Below, one piece after another: positions 9,593 to 17,984 of a stretch of 64,000 nucleotides of DNA. Origin of the DNA: Verrucomicrobiota bacterium (lineage in GTDB: Bacteria; Verrucomicrobiota; Lentisphaeria; JABSQK01; JAJFLO01); the NCBI GenBank assembly GCA_021772615.1, contig JAJFLQ010000159.1:32694-96693 (forward strand), read 5' to 3'. Numbering within the stretch: position 1 is the stretch's first letter; the number at the start of each line of letters is the position of its first letter. Both the position numbers and the translations under genes were made by a program. The notes beneath the pieces are model-generated. The model did not search any database and had not been told where the DNA came from. It worked only from the letters and a program-made list of their open reading frames with translations.

Positions 9593-9619
9593 CTATCGGC
9601 AGGTCGGACTGTCAGTTTA
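9593..9619 (-). promoter_or_regulatory. Sigma-28 (FliA) type promoter
   Basis: On the minus strand the sequence reads TAAA, exactly 15 bases, then GCCGATAG. The FliA consensus is TAAA-N15-GCCGATAA, so only the last base differs. It overlaps the last codons of the lipoprotein gene and points at the FlgM-like gene. Confidence 0.75.
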
Positions 9620-10300
9620 GAATATTTTCGAATCTTTTTCAATGTCAGTTGCCGCAGTCAACAGATCCTGCAGTGAAAATGCCGCGGCGAACCGGCGGAA
9701 TTCCCTGGGCGAAATCAATGCTGTATGCATGGCGCTGGGGACTGCCTGGTTGCGTCGCATCAACCTCGATTTCGGCTTACTGCCGGTGACAAACGTCTGG
9801 TAGGCATCCCGCATTGACTCGTTCTTCAGATCAATCACGCTAACCGTGGCGACGGTGTGCACCGGGTTCATTGCGTCCAACCAGATCAATTCAAGTGTCA
9901 AGCGCTGCGGCGGATATGACGTGGATTCGTGCAACAGCCCGACGATCACCGTACGGCAGGCCAGTGTCCGCGCAATCGTTGCCACTTCGCTCACTTGCAC
10001 TTCGCCGTTCTTCACGAGATTGTCCCAGCGGCGCAGGGGTTCCAGAGCCGGGATGACCGTACCGTTTACCACATTACTGCCCGGCACACGTGATAATTCC
10101 GTATGCAGGTGGTTACCGAGATCATCCCGCAACTCACTGTAGCGATCATTCACGGCAATCGGCGGCACAACCAATATCGTACCGCTGAAACCGCTCAAGT
10201 CGTCATACGACATCTGCGGTTGCTTCGTCGTCGTGCACCCGGCGACGAGCGATATCAACGCGAACGCAGTGGTACGGAGTATGATTCTAACGGCCTTCAT
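9617..10300 (-). CDS. Lipoprotein of unknown function in the flagellar operon
   Basis: The 227-residue protein has a lipoprotein signal with lipobox LVAGC (Cys at about residue 22) followed by TTTK. The mature domain carries FSGTILVVPPIAVNDRYSEL and CRTVIVGLLHESTSYPPQRLTLEL, alpha/beta patterns reminiscent of envelope proteins such as LpoB or flagellar/secretion-linked lipoproteins, but this is not a firm match. Its start overlaps the preceding double-REC gene by 14 bp. Membrane anchoring is secure; function is not. Confidence 0.7.
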   Translation of the reverse strand: MKAVRIILRTTAFALISLVAGCTTTKQPQMSYDDLSGFSGTILVVPPIAVNDRYSELRDDLGNHLHTELSRVPGSNVVNGTVIPALEPLRRWDNLVKNGEVQVSEVATIARTLACRTVIVGLLHESTSYPPQRLTLELIWLDAMNPVHTVATVSVIDLKNESMRDAYQTFVTGSKPKSRLMRRNQAVPSAMHTALISPREFRRFAAAFSLQDLLTAATDIEKDSKIF

Positions 10301-11099
10301 TCAGCTTCCCTACCAGTTGTCTGACCGCCGCCCGCATGTGTACCGGGTTCACCGGTTTTGTGAGCACTTTCACTATGCCCATGTCGAGGAACTTCTGGTG
10401 AAGCTGCTCATCGTGCAACGCCGTGCATACAAGTATTTGCGTGTCCGGGCTGCGCTCCTTTACTTCGGCAAGGAACGCCATCGGATCATCGCTTATCATA
10501 ACTTCGGCGATTAACAGGTCGACATTCTTGCTGCCGTTGATACAGGAGTAAAGATCGAACACATCCCGGAGCGTGTGGATGTCGAGGTCGTCGGCTTTAA
10601 GCATCTTGCTGAAATACTCCAGCGCCCGCTTCTCCGGATCCAGAATATACAGATTGGTCATCTTGTCCTTCTCAAGCTTCAGCTCACCGGAAAGAATCTT
10701 ATTCACACACCCACTGATTAATTTAAGGTTCAGCGGCTTATTCAGCCGTGCCAACACGCCCAATTTCTTCAGTTTGGTGTCATCGATCTTCTCGGTAGCG
10801 GACGCGATAAGGATGACCGGTACGTATTCGTTTTCGACCACGTCCTTCATCATGCGACGGTATTCGCGGATCTGAGTGAGCATTTCTTCGATCGGCATAT
10901 CCGGCAAGCAGGTATCGGCAATGATCAGGTTGGTCATATTGTCTTTGTCCTTCGCGATTGCCTCGCGACCATTGCGCGCCGTCAGGATCTCATGTTTCGC
11001 ATGCTGGAGCGTCCGCTGAATGTTCAGCCTTACGGAGGCCTGGCTGCTGGCAATCATAACCGACATGTTCATATCATTGTGCGTAGTATTGGCTACCAT
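10287..11099 (-). CDS. Tandem receiver-domain protein with divergent phosphorylation pockets
   Basis: Two REC-like domains occupy residues about 12-138 and 145-268. Domain 1 keeps an Asp at the acceptor position (NLIIADTCLPDMP, D62) and the LNKPLN lysine loop, but the usual N-terminal acidic pair is replaced (MIASSQ). Domain 2 has Glu where the acceptor Asp should be (DLLIAEVMISDD) and keeps LTKPVN. No output domain is present. AGGGG lies just before the ATG. It probably acts by protein contact, perhaps phosphorylation-independent, in flagellar control. It may start a separate transcript after an 80-bp gap. Confidence 0.82.
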   Translation of the reverse strand: MVANTTHNDMNMSVMIASSQASVRLNIQRTLQHAKHEILTARNGREAIAKDKDNMTNLIIADTCLPDMPIEEMLTQIREYRRMMKDVVENEYVPVILIASATEKIDDTKLKKLGVLARLNKPLNLKLISGCVNKILSGELKLEKDKMTNLYILDPEKRALEYFSKMLKADDLDIHTLRDVFDLYSCINGSKNVDLLIAEVMISDDPMAFLAEVKERSPDTQILVCTALHDEQLHQKFLDMGIVKVLTKPVNPVHMRAAVRQLVGKLNEGR

Positions 11100-11179
11100 T
11101 GTATCCCCTATACTTGCTATAATGGGTTAACCGAAAATCGTTGACTGCCCGGACACGCATTTTTAAGCCGCCTGGCGCT

Positions 11180-11485
11180 TCATTCTGCATCGTATTCACA
11201 AATAAGTTCGGCATGCCGACCACACGGGCATTGAACCAGTATTTTCGTGATCATGTCATCGCGTTTCTCTATCACGATCGATGGCGGCGTCATGTGCTCG
11301 TCGTCATCGCTGTCGCCACCGACGATCACCTTGTTGCCGGAATCACAATCTGTAGCCGCCGCACGAATGATGCGGCTGAATCGGTTGGCAAGCTTGCTGA
11401 CGCGAAAGGCAGACGTACTGCCACCAATAATGTGATCGGTCTGTATGTCCCTCGCATAGAATTTCTGGTCGTCCTCCATGATCAT
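11180..11485 (-). CDS. Small unknown protein with C-terminal CPCGRHAELICEY motif
   Basis: The start at 11485 is chosen because its ATG overlaps the upstream stop as ATGA and is preceded by GAAGG. The product has 101 residues: a charged N-terminal half, a short acidic GGDSDDDEH segment, and a C-terminal VQCPCGRHAELICEYDAE. The two-cysteine knuckle plus a further Cys suggests metal binding or a beta-hairpin. It is coupled to the FliT-like gene in the flagellar operon. No family was recognised. Confidence 0.55.
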   Translation of the reverse strand: MIMEDDQKFYARDIQTDHIIGGSTSAFRVSKLANRFSRIIRAAATDCDSGNKVIVGGDSDDDEHMTPPSIVIEKRDDMITKILVQCPCGRHAELICEYDAE

Positions 11486-11856
11486 CTTGCCTTCACGCGA
11501 AGATTCTGCCCGGTCATCGTTTTCGGAGTTCGGTAATGCCGGGTCAGGACCTGGTCCTGACGGCGAACCTTCTGCTTCGTGCCCAACTGTTTTGCAACCG
11601 CACTTTTCCACATCGACAGGCGGGCATTTACCTCGCGCCAGCGCCGTGATGTACAGCGCAAAGACGAACGTATTTCCGGATCCGCGAGCAGCGGCAATTC
11701 CGCCTGAAGGGCAAGGCTCAGGATTTGAAACTGCCGGCGTCCTGTGCGCAACGCATTGCGAAACGCGCGGAAATCACGGCCGACTACGGCCGCTTCGGCG
11801 TCGTCGGCGCATGTCGCCCACTTGCCGACAGCCTGTTCCACTATTGCTGGATCCAT
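11482..11856 (-). CDS. Small helical protein after fliS (FliT-like candidate)
   Basis: The 124-residue product is helical and basic, with heptad-like segments (DFRAFRNALRTGRRQFQILSL and a WREVNARLSMWKSAVAKQL stretch). Its position directly after fliS is where FliT-type chaperones or export-related proteins usually sit, and the size fits. GAGGACGG lies 8 bp before the ATG. The gap to fliS is 90 bp and it overlaps the next gene by 4 bp. Sequence alone does not prove chaperone function. Confidence 0.5.
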   Translation of the reverse strand: MDPAIVEQAVGKWATCADDAEAAVVGRDFRAFRNALRTGRRQFQILSLALQAELPLLADPEIRSSLRCTSRRWREVNARLSMWKSAVAKQLGTKQKVRRQDQVLTRHYRTPKTMTGQNLRVKAR

Positions 11857-11946
11857 TCGTTACCGTCCTCAAAAACAATATTGTTCGGTATGTTACACGT
11901 AGTGATCAGCGCCGCCACTACGACGAATCATGACCGGTAACCGGCA

Positions 11947-12345
11947 TCAACCGATTCCCATCTTACGGGCTTCCTTTGCCGCCTGATCCCAGGCGCCGCG
12001 AAGATCGACTACCATTTTCAGCACTTCATCAATCTTTCGCGCATCCTTCTGGATATTCGCCTCCGACAAATGATTCACCCAAAATTCGTAAAGGTTAGTC
12101 AGATTTTCCGAAATCTCGCCGCCGTTCGTCATGTCGAGCGCCATCTTCAACTCCATGATCAACTGCTCGGCCAACTGGATCTGGTTATTGATCTTCTCCA
12201 TGTCTTCCGGGTTCGGATGCTTCATGAGATACAGAACAGAACGCAGATTCTTTATTATCCCATCGTACATCATTACGACGCGCTTCCCGGCGCCGGCGGT
12301 GTTCATCTGGACCTTTAAGTAGTTTGTAACCGATTTCGCGGCCAT
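11947..12345 (-). CDS. fliS: Flagellar export chaperone FliS
   Basis: The 132-residue protein has the FliS pattern: an N-terminal SVTNYLKVQMNTA stretch, then KRVVMMYDGIIKNLRSV, then a four-helix bundle with QLAEQLIMELKMALDMTNGGEISENL and LYEFWVNHLSEANI. FliS binds the flagellin C terminus to prevent premature polymerisation and deliver it to the export gate. It starts 3 bp after the Maf gene stop, coupling glycosylation and flagellin handling. Confidence 0.92.
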   Translation of the reverse strand: MAAKSVTNYLKVQMNTAGAGKRVVMMYDGIIKNLRSVLYLMKHPNPEDMEKINNQIQLAEQLIMELKMALDMTNGGEISENLTNLYEFWVNHLSEANIQKDARKIDEVLKMVVDLRGAWDQAAKEARKMGIG

Positions 12346-12348
12346 ACG

Positions 12349-14241
12349 CTAAGCCTCCTTCAATGCATTACTGAACAATTTTTCGTACCTCTCCACCGAC
12401 GTCCCCAACATGCCCATTATCCAGGACGACGCACCTGCTATATGCTCATAAAGCGAGCGACTCTCGGACAGCGCATCCTGTATGCCCGCCGCATTGTCGC
12501 ACCCGCGAGCATCGAATCTGCACGACTGTATATGCATGCTTACGGCCTTGACCGCGGCGGCCACAAGTTGCATTGCCATCGTTTGCGTGGCCATAAATTT
12601 ATCCAGTGTGTCCAAACGTGTATAAAGGTTGTCCGTCTGCGCCGTACGCTGTCGCGATTCGAGAAGGCGATCGACGATGCTCATCGCATCAGCTGCGGCG
12701 GCCTCAAGCTGCTGGAGTTCTGTTTCCGTGCGTTCATAGATTGCCCTCACATCCCGCGGGTCCGGCAATGTCGAATACGTGTGGCGCTGCTGTATTTCCT
12801 CACCGAATCGCGAGGCCTCCGGCAACAGAAATTCAGAAATTTGCGACGGTCGAATCAGATCGCAGTTGGCGATTCTGGCGCCGGCATTGTTTGCATTCAA
12901 AAAAATCGTTCCCCTGACCGCATTCAAGTCTCGGAGAACAGATTCCATTATCGAGATGTACAGGGAAAATTGACGCGATGTTCCGACGGTCTCCGCGTAG
13001 TTTCCCGGCACGCGCACCAGGCTGGTATTTTGAAACCGTTCACCATCGTACATGCTATCCTTCGCATGAGTCGTGCCATCGTCCAAAAAAGCCAGATCCT
13101 GCCCCACCATCATCACCGGCGAACAGCCCATGTAAGCTGCTGCATGAATGGCCGTTACCGCCACAGTCCCGCCTGCGATGAGTTCGCCCTGCGCCGCGGC
13201 GAATGCAGCAAGCCATTGGTTGAACTCCGGCAGCACGTTGGATGAGAAACTAAACAATCGGTCGTTAAACATGTTGACAATCGACGGGAATACGATGGAT
13301 GCCGAAATGAGGAATACGTCATCCGCGGCGACTGTGTCAAACTGGCGCCAGGCCTTGGGATCGCTGTCTATCGCCACAACGAAATGGGGGCGCACACCGG
13401 CCTTTAGCAACGGCTTCAACGCCGTACCGACACAGATTATCATGGCGCGTTCATCGACGTCCCGCAGTATGTCCAGCGAATCTGTGAGCGACGGTCCGGC
13501 AGCAACCACGATCGCCGGCATCCCCTTGAAGCCATCCTTGAGCTTCGACACGCCGGGATTTGAGAGCAACACCGGCAGGTTCACCAACGTATGCTGCTGC
13601 CATTCGTCACTGAACGCTGCAAGCGTACCGCGGTCCATGCCGTCGAGACGACTTTCGGTGAGCAACCGCTCGCGCAACGCCGTGAAACGCGACGCATACG
13701 CACGCTGTAATCCCGGATGCAGAAAGATATGGAAGGCAAAGCGACCGCGAGTCGACAACAGCCGCCGGTATTCACGCGCGATGCCTTCATGGCCTTCCCC
13801 CACATGAAACCGTAGATCGCAATCATATCCGGCGTCATCGGCGAGATCCAGCCGTTCGAAGAGCCACTTTACGCGCGACGGATCGTCATCTACCACCAGC
13901 ACCGCAGCGTCCTTTGCCGCACACCGACAGATCGCCTTGGCGTGCTGCAGGTCGGTGATCCCGACGACCACAATCAACGATGACCAGTCGACGTTATTTT
14001 CGCGTGCCCAGTTCGCGACCTGACGTTCCGCCTCCTCCGTGGGATTCCGTCGCGTGTTGAGAGAGATACACACACTGTCGAACAGCGTAACGTCGATATG
14101 GTGCATACCGGCAGCGGCAGGCGAGATGCTCAGTTTGTCGGTCGGCGCCCCAGCTCGGGTCACGGCATCCGCCGTAGCTCTTGTTGCGCGGGCGCCGATG
14201 AAAGCCAGATTGGATTCAAGATAGGATACTGTCGAGGTCAT
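12349..14241 (-). CDS. Motility accessory factor (Maf/DUF115) flagellin-modification protein
   Basis: The 630-residue protein has the MptE-like/DUF115 core at about residues 230-440: GMPAIVVAAGPSLTDSLDIL, IICVGTALKPLLKAGVRPHF followed by VAIDSDP, and GGTVAVTAIHAAAYMGC followed by a GQDLAF segment. Maf proteins transfer nonulosonic acids (pseudaminic or legionaminic type) to flagellin Ser/Thr. The C-terminal 180 residues are helical with coiled-coil character. It overlaps the upstream unknown gene by 4 bp and abuts fliS. No sugar biosynthesis genes lie in the window, so the donor is unknown. Confidence 0.88.
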   Translation of the reverse strand: MTSTVSYLESNLAFIGARATRATADAVTRAGAPTDKLSISPAAAGMHHIDVTLFDSVCISLNTRRNPTEEAERQVANWARENNVDWSSLIVVVGITDLQHAKAICRCAAKDAAVLVVDDDPSRVKWLFERLDLADDAGYDCDLRFHVGEGHEGIAREYRRLLSTRGRFAFHIFLHPGLQRAYASRFTALRERLLTESRLDGMDRGTLAAFSDEWQQHTLVNLPVLLSNPGVSKLKDGFKGMPAIVVAAGPSLTDSLDILRDVDERAMIICVGTALKPLLKAGVRPHFVVAIDSDPKAWRQFDTVAADDVFLISASIVFPSIVNMFNDRLFSFSSNVLPEFNQWLAAFAAAQGELIAGGTVAVTAIHAAAYMGCSPVMMVGQDLAFLDDGTTHAKDSMYDGERFQNTSLVRVPGNYAETVGTSRQFSLYISIMESVLRDLNAVRGTIFLNANNAGARIANCDLIRPSQISEFLLPEASRFGEEIQQRHTYSTLPDPRDVRAIYERTETELQQLEAAAADAMSIVDRLLESRQRTAQTDNLYTRLDTLDKFMATQTMAMQLVAAAVKAVSMHIQSCRFDARGCDNAAGIQDALSESRSLYEHIAGASSWIMGMLGTSVERYEKLFSNALKEA

Positions 14242-14669
14242 GTATGCAAACTTTGCTCAACCCGGTCGGCCAGGGCCGGGAGGATACGTGAAAACGCCTT
14301 CATCAGATCACAGAAGTCGAATCGCAGTACGTCGCCAACTTCAATGTAGTTACCTGCTTCCGACTCGCTGCAGATCGTGCCCAGCAGTTTCTCATAGGCT
14401 TCACATCGCGCCATGAATTCGGCGTATTCTGTGGGTTCGAGGCAGTCTTCGCACACCTCCATAACTGTGGCACAAAACGTTGCAAATTCGCCCAGCCGCG
14501 GAATGAGATCCTTCAAGCCTTTCAAGCCGGCATGATCATCGCCTTTGTCGAAGGCCCCGCTGCATGCCGCAAACATTCTACTGAACTCGTCAAGTCCTCC
14601 CTGCGAACTGCGTAAGGCGGTGACGGTCATGGTCTTGATTTCAGTTACTTTGGGGTCTACAGCGTTCAT
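14238..14669 (-). CDS. Small helical protein of unknown function upstream of maf
   Basis: The start at 14669 is preferred because AGGGAGA lies 6 bp upstream; the frame extends 11 codons further without a ribosome site. The 143 residues are largely helical and acidic, with five Cys (ACSGAF, FCATVMEVCEDCLEP). No family was recognised. Coupling to maf by a 4-bp ATGA-type overlap suggests a role in flagellin modification or filament assembly. Confidence 0.6.
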   Translation of the reverse strand: MNAVDPKVTEIKTMTVTALRSSQGGLDEFSRMFAACSGAFDKGDDHAGLKGLKDLIPRLGEFATFCATVMEVCEDCLEPTEYAEFMARCEAYEKLLGTICSESEAGNYIEVGDVLRFDFCDLMKAFSRILPALADRVEQSLHT

Positions 14670-14880
14670 TTTCGGTCTCCCTAATTTAAGTTCCCGGCTC
14701 ACCCTCGCCTGCAGCCCTTTATCGTTGCGCGTTTACCAACGCGGGTTGCCGCGCAAATACGGATAATACCGTGTAAACCTTTGCCGTCCACCGTAATCCG
14801 GCGACAGACGGAGATGTGGTCTACAAAATGCGCCGCGAGACGCCGGACCGTTGGACAAGCACAGGTTGAAACGCCCGCGA

Positions 14881-16296
14881 CTATCCGCCACAAGCGAGTT
14901 CGGCGACCGACTCCTCGTCTACGGCCATGCCATCACGCTCATACTCATGCAGCTTGTTGCGCAGCGTACGAACGCTGAATCCAAGAAGCCCGGCTGCCTC
15001 GGACCTTCGACCTCGGGTGCGCTTCAGAGCCCGAATGATCGCGAGTCGTTCGATCTCGCGGATATTAAAAAGATCCTCGTACACCGCGCTACCGTTGCCG
15101 GCAGCGGACGGGCCCCGCTCACAATTCACAATTTCTCGCGGCAGACGGTCCCATTCGATGTCCGGACCGTCTTCCAGTATTGCGATACGCTCTATCATAT
15201 TCTCCATCTCGCGGATATTTCCGGGCCAGGAGTAATTGGAGAGGTACCGCAATGCCTCCCGTGAAAACTCCAGCGGCCGACGCAGTTGCTTCGCCTGTCG
15301 TTCAAGAAATTCCTTCGCGATCTCGATTACATCATCGCCGCGGTCCCGTAAAGAAGGCAGGCGTATCGGGAATACGTTAAGACGGTAGTACAGGTCTTCG
15401 CGGAAATTTCCAGCGGCGACTTCGGCCTTCAGATCGCGGTTGGTCGTGGCGATGATGCGTACGTCGACCTTAATGGTCTTCGTCCCCCCGACGCGTTCAA
15501 ACTCTGATTCCTGCAACACGCGCAGCAGCTTGGCCTGCATCGCAATGTTGATCTCGCCAATCTCGTCGAGCAACAGCGTGCCGCCGTTCGCCAGTTCGAA
15601 GCGTCCGATACGTCGCCCCGTGGCCCCGGTAAAGGCGCCTTTTTCATGACCGAATAACTCGCTCTCCAGCAGGTTCTCGGGGACGGCAGCGCAGTTCATC
15701 CGTATATACGGCCGGTTGCCTTCGGGATTCGACAGCTTATTGATTTCACAGGCGATTAATTCCTTACCCGTGCCGCTTTCTCCGGTCAGCAGCACGGATG
15801 CCCGTGTTGGCGCGACGCGTTCAACAAGTCGCATGATATCGCCAAGCTGGTCCGACGACCCGACGACACGTTTGAGCTGGCCGTTGCTCGCGGACAGCTC
15901 CTTGTTGAAATACAGGTTGCATTCGTTCATCTGGCACCACTTGCCGGCCTTCTCGATAAGAATGTCTGCCTGGTCCGGTGAGAACGGCTTAATAATAAAA
16001 TCAAAGGCGCCAGACCGCATTGCTTCGACTGCTGTTTCCACAGTTCCGTACGCTGTCATGATTACGAAAAGCGTGTTCACCGTAAGCGACCGTGTCTCGT
16101 TCAAAACGTCGAGGCCGCTTACCTTACCCATCTTCAGATCGACGAACGCCATCTGAAAATCCTCGGACTGCAGACGCTTGATGGCTTCCTCGCCGCACGA
16201 CGCGCAAACGACATCAATCCCATGGCGTTTCACGGTTTCGGCGACAGCCTGACGCACCAGAAAGTCGTCGTCTGCCACTAATACTCGATCAATCAT
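14881..16296 (-). CDS. Sigma-54-dependent response regulator (FlrC/FleR/NtrC family)
   Basis: The layout is REC (residues 1-120), AAA+ (about 140-370) and a C-terminal Fis-type HTH (about 415-460). REC carries D10-D11 and acceptor D53, though the loop reads KMGK instead of KMP. AAA+ has Walker A GESGTGKE, the sigma-54-contacting GAFTGA, and Walker B GGTLLLDEIGE. The HTH helix reads RSEAAGLLGFSVRTLRNKLHEY. It follows its kinase by 2 bp. In flagellar operons this pair switches on rod, hook and basal-body genes; the sigma-54 promoter candidates in this window are plausible targets. Confidence 0.95.
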   Translation of the reverse strand: MIDRVLVADDDFLVRQAVAETVKRHGIDVVCASCGEEAIKRLQSEDFQMAFVDLKMGKVSGLDVLNETRSLTVNTLFVIMTAYGTVETAVEAMRSGAFDFIIKPFSPDQADILIEKAGKWCQMNECNLYFNKELSASNGQLKRVVGSSDQLGDIMRLVERVAPTRASVLLTGESGTGKELIACEINKLSNPEGNRPYIRMNCAAVPENLLESELFGHEKGAFTGATGRRIGRFELANGGTLLLDEIGEINIAMQAKLLRVLQESEFERVGGTKTIKVDVRIIATTNRDLKAEVAAGNFREDLYYRLNVFPIRLPSLRDRGDDVIEIAKEFLERQAKQLRRPLEFSREALRYLSNYSWPGNIREMENMIERIAILEDGPDIEWDRLPREIVNCERGPSAAGNGSAVYEDLFNIREIERLAIIRALKRTRGRRSEAAGLLGFSVRTLRNKLHEYERDGMAVDEESVAELACGG

Positions 16297-16298
16297 AT

Positions 16299-17492
16299 CT
16301 ACCTCGATTGGTTTAGTTTTATTGAGAACTCGGTGTATTCACCGACACGGCTGCTGCACGTGAGCTTGCCGCCGTGGCCTTCAATCATGCGATGAGATAG
16401 GGCCAGGCCGAGGCCGATGCCGCCGTCCTTGGTAGTGAAGAATGGGTCAAAGATCTTGCCGATGACCTGACTGGGAATACCGCGACCGTTGTCACGCACA
16501 ACGATCGTCACAGACGACGACGTGTCATTAACAGCAACTGTAACCCGCCCGTCGGCATTAAACGGACATGCCTGGATTGCATTCAACATGATATTCGTAA
16601 GTACCTGGCGAATCTGTACCGGATCCACCTTGGCCACCACCGGGGTCGCCGGCTGTTCGATTTCAAATGCGACCTCGTGATCAGCGGCCAGAGGCTGCAC
16701 CATCGACGCCGCATCCTCGATCAACAACATGAGGTTGTGGTCCGAATAGTCGGCCGGCATCTCGCGGGTGTAGTTCAAGAGGTTGCTCACGACCGCATTC
16801 AGCTGTCTGACGCCATAGATAATTTTTTCGGCCAACCCACTGGGCACGTCCATGCTCTTTAAGTCACGTACGAGCAGGGTCGCGAACCCCTCAATGCCGC
16901 ATAGAGGATTGCGAATTTCGTGGGCTACACTGGCTGCGACCTGTCCGAGTGCCGCCATGCGATCTTCCCGCGCAACACGCTCCTGCAGGTTCCGATGGTC
17001 CGTAACATCCTTGATCGAGATTAACTTTCGGGGTTTCGTCTGTCCGGCCTGCGACATAGGGATAACGGACACCAGAAAAATCCGCGTTTCGGAATCGACA
17101 GACAGCTCAATCTCGACGTTGCGGACCGGCAAGTCACCATCCACAAGCCGCTGCAGTGCCGGCCAATTTCCAAAACCGCTGCATGCCGGCGCATCGCCAA
17201 AAATCTCGACAGCGGAACGGTTTGCTAACGCGACTGTGCCGGAGGTATCAAGGAGAAAGACGCCGTCGTTGATGGTCTCGAGTATACCCGACAGCCGTTC
17301 CTTCATGGTCTCGATTTCCTGAATACGCCGCGCCAGCTCCTCGTTCTTCTTCGCCAACGATAGCTGCGCATTGTCGAGACGCGTCTCCAGCTCACGATGG
17401 GACTTCTCCAGCAGGTCCGCATGTACCTGAAACATGCGAAACGCTTCTACCAGCGATGGGTGATGATCGTTTTTTACAGGCGTCGTCGTCAT
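16299..17492 (-). CDS. Cytoplasmic PAS histidine kinase (FlrB/AtoS-like)
   Basis: Residues 30-65 form a coiled coil, followed by a PAS domain (ILETINDGVFLLDTSG, residues about 68-175). The dimerisation domain has the H-box QVAASVAHEIRNPLCGIEG with His near 192. The ATPase domain has N-box NIMLNAIQA, G1 DNGRGIP and G2 GGIGLGLALS. No membrane segment is visible. It is the obvious partner of the adjacent sigma-54 regulator. Its gene starts 3 bp after the FlgN-like gene. Confidence 0.94.
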   Translation of the reverse strand: MTTTPVKNDHHPSLVEAFRMFQVHADLLEKSHRELETRLDNAQLSLAKKNEELARRIQEIETMKERLSGILETINDGVFLLDTSGTVALANRSAVEIFGDAPACSGFGNWPALQRLVDGDLPVRNVEIELSVDSETRIFLVSVIPMSQAGQTKPRKLISIKDVTDHRNLQERVAREDRMAALGQVAASVAHEIRNPLCGIEGFATLLVRDLKSMDVPSGLAEKIIYGVRQLNAVVSNLLNYTREMPADYSDHNLMLLIEDAASMVQPLAADHEVAFEIEQPATPVVAKVDPVQIRQVLTNIMLNAIQACPFNADGRVTVAVNDTSSSVTIVVRDNGRGIPSQVIGKIFDPFFTTKDGGIGLGLALSHRMIEGHGGKLTCSSRVGEYTEFSIKLNQSR

Positions 17493-17495
17493 AGT

Positions 17496-17984
17496 CTAGC
17501 TGCGATCGTTCAATATTTGGCCGCTCAGCTGCATCAGTGCCTTGCGATCTGCATGGCGTCCGCCGCGATTGTGACCGGTGCGAACTGCAGGATTATTTAC
17601 CGGTACGTTAAGTCGGGACGGCGGCACGCCTGGTGGACCACTCTCGCCCCCGGCGGCTTTTCCGAGCAGCCGCGTCAAGAGACGTTCATTTTCGTTTTCG
17701 ATCACCAGCAATTGCTCCAGCAGTTCGCTGAGCTCACGAATCAAGACACGGGTATCATCGCTGCGAGCGCCGGCGCCCGACTGCTGGTTGGAACGGTCAA
17801 TTACGGATTTGGTGATCTTGAGATTCTCGACCAGGGTCATCTTCCGCGACATGATGCTCATCACGTCCTTGATCTGTATCGTATCCTGCTCAAGATAGTA
17901 TTGACGCTCGCCGATAAACACAGCCAGCAAGTGCTTGCAGTTTTTTATCTGCTTTTGAATGTCGGTTGTCAGTGTTGTCATCAC
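17496..17984 (-). CDS. FlgN-like flagellar chaperone (candidate)
   Basis: The 162-residue product has two long helices at about residues 8-65 and 75-110 with heptads (QKQIKNCKHLLAVFIGERQY and VLIRELSELLEQLLVIENEN), then a proline-rich basic tail. FlgN proteins, which escort the hook-filament junction proteins FlgK and FlgL, share this antiparallel helical shape. Start may be GTG 17984 (4-bp overlap) or ATG 17981. Identification rests on shape and operon position and remains tentative. Confidence 0.45.
   Translation of the reverse strand: MMTTLTTDIQKQIKNCKHLLAVFIGERQYYLEQDTIQIKDVMSIMSRKMTLVENLKITKSVIDRSNQQSGAGARSDDTRVLIRELSELLEQLLVIENENERLLTRLLGKAAGGESGPPGVPPSRLNVPVNNPAVRTGHNRGGRHADRKALMQLSGQILNDRS

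Noticed and set aside
17904..17918. GCCGATAA match to the sigma-28 -10 element
   Set aside because: It lies inside the FlgN-like gene on the antisense strand and has no TAAA at the proper distance.
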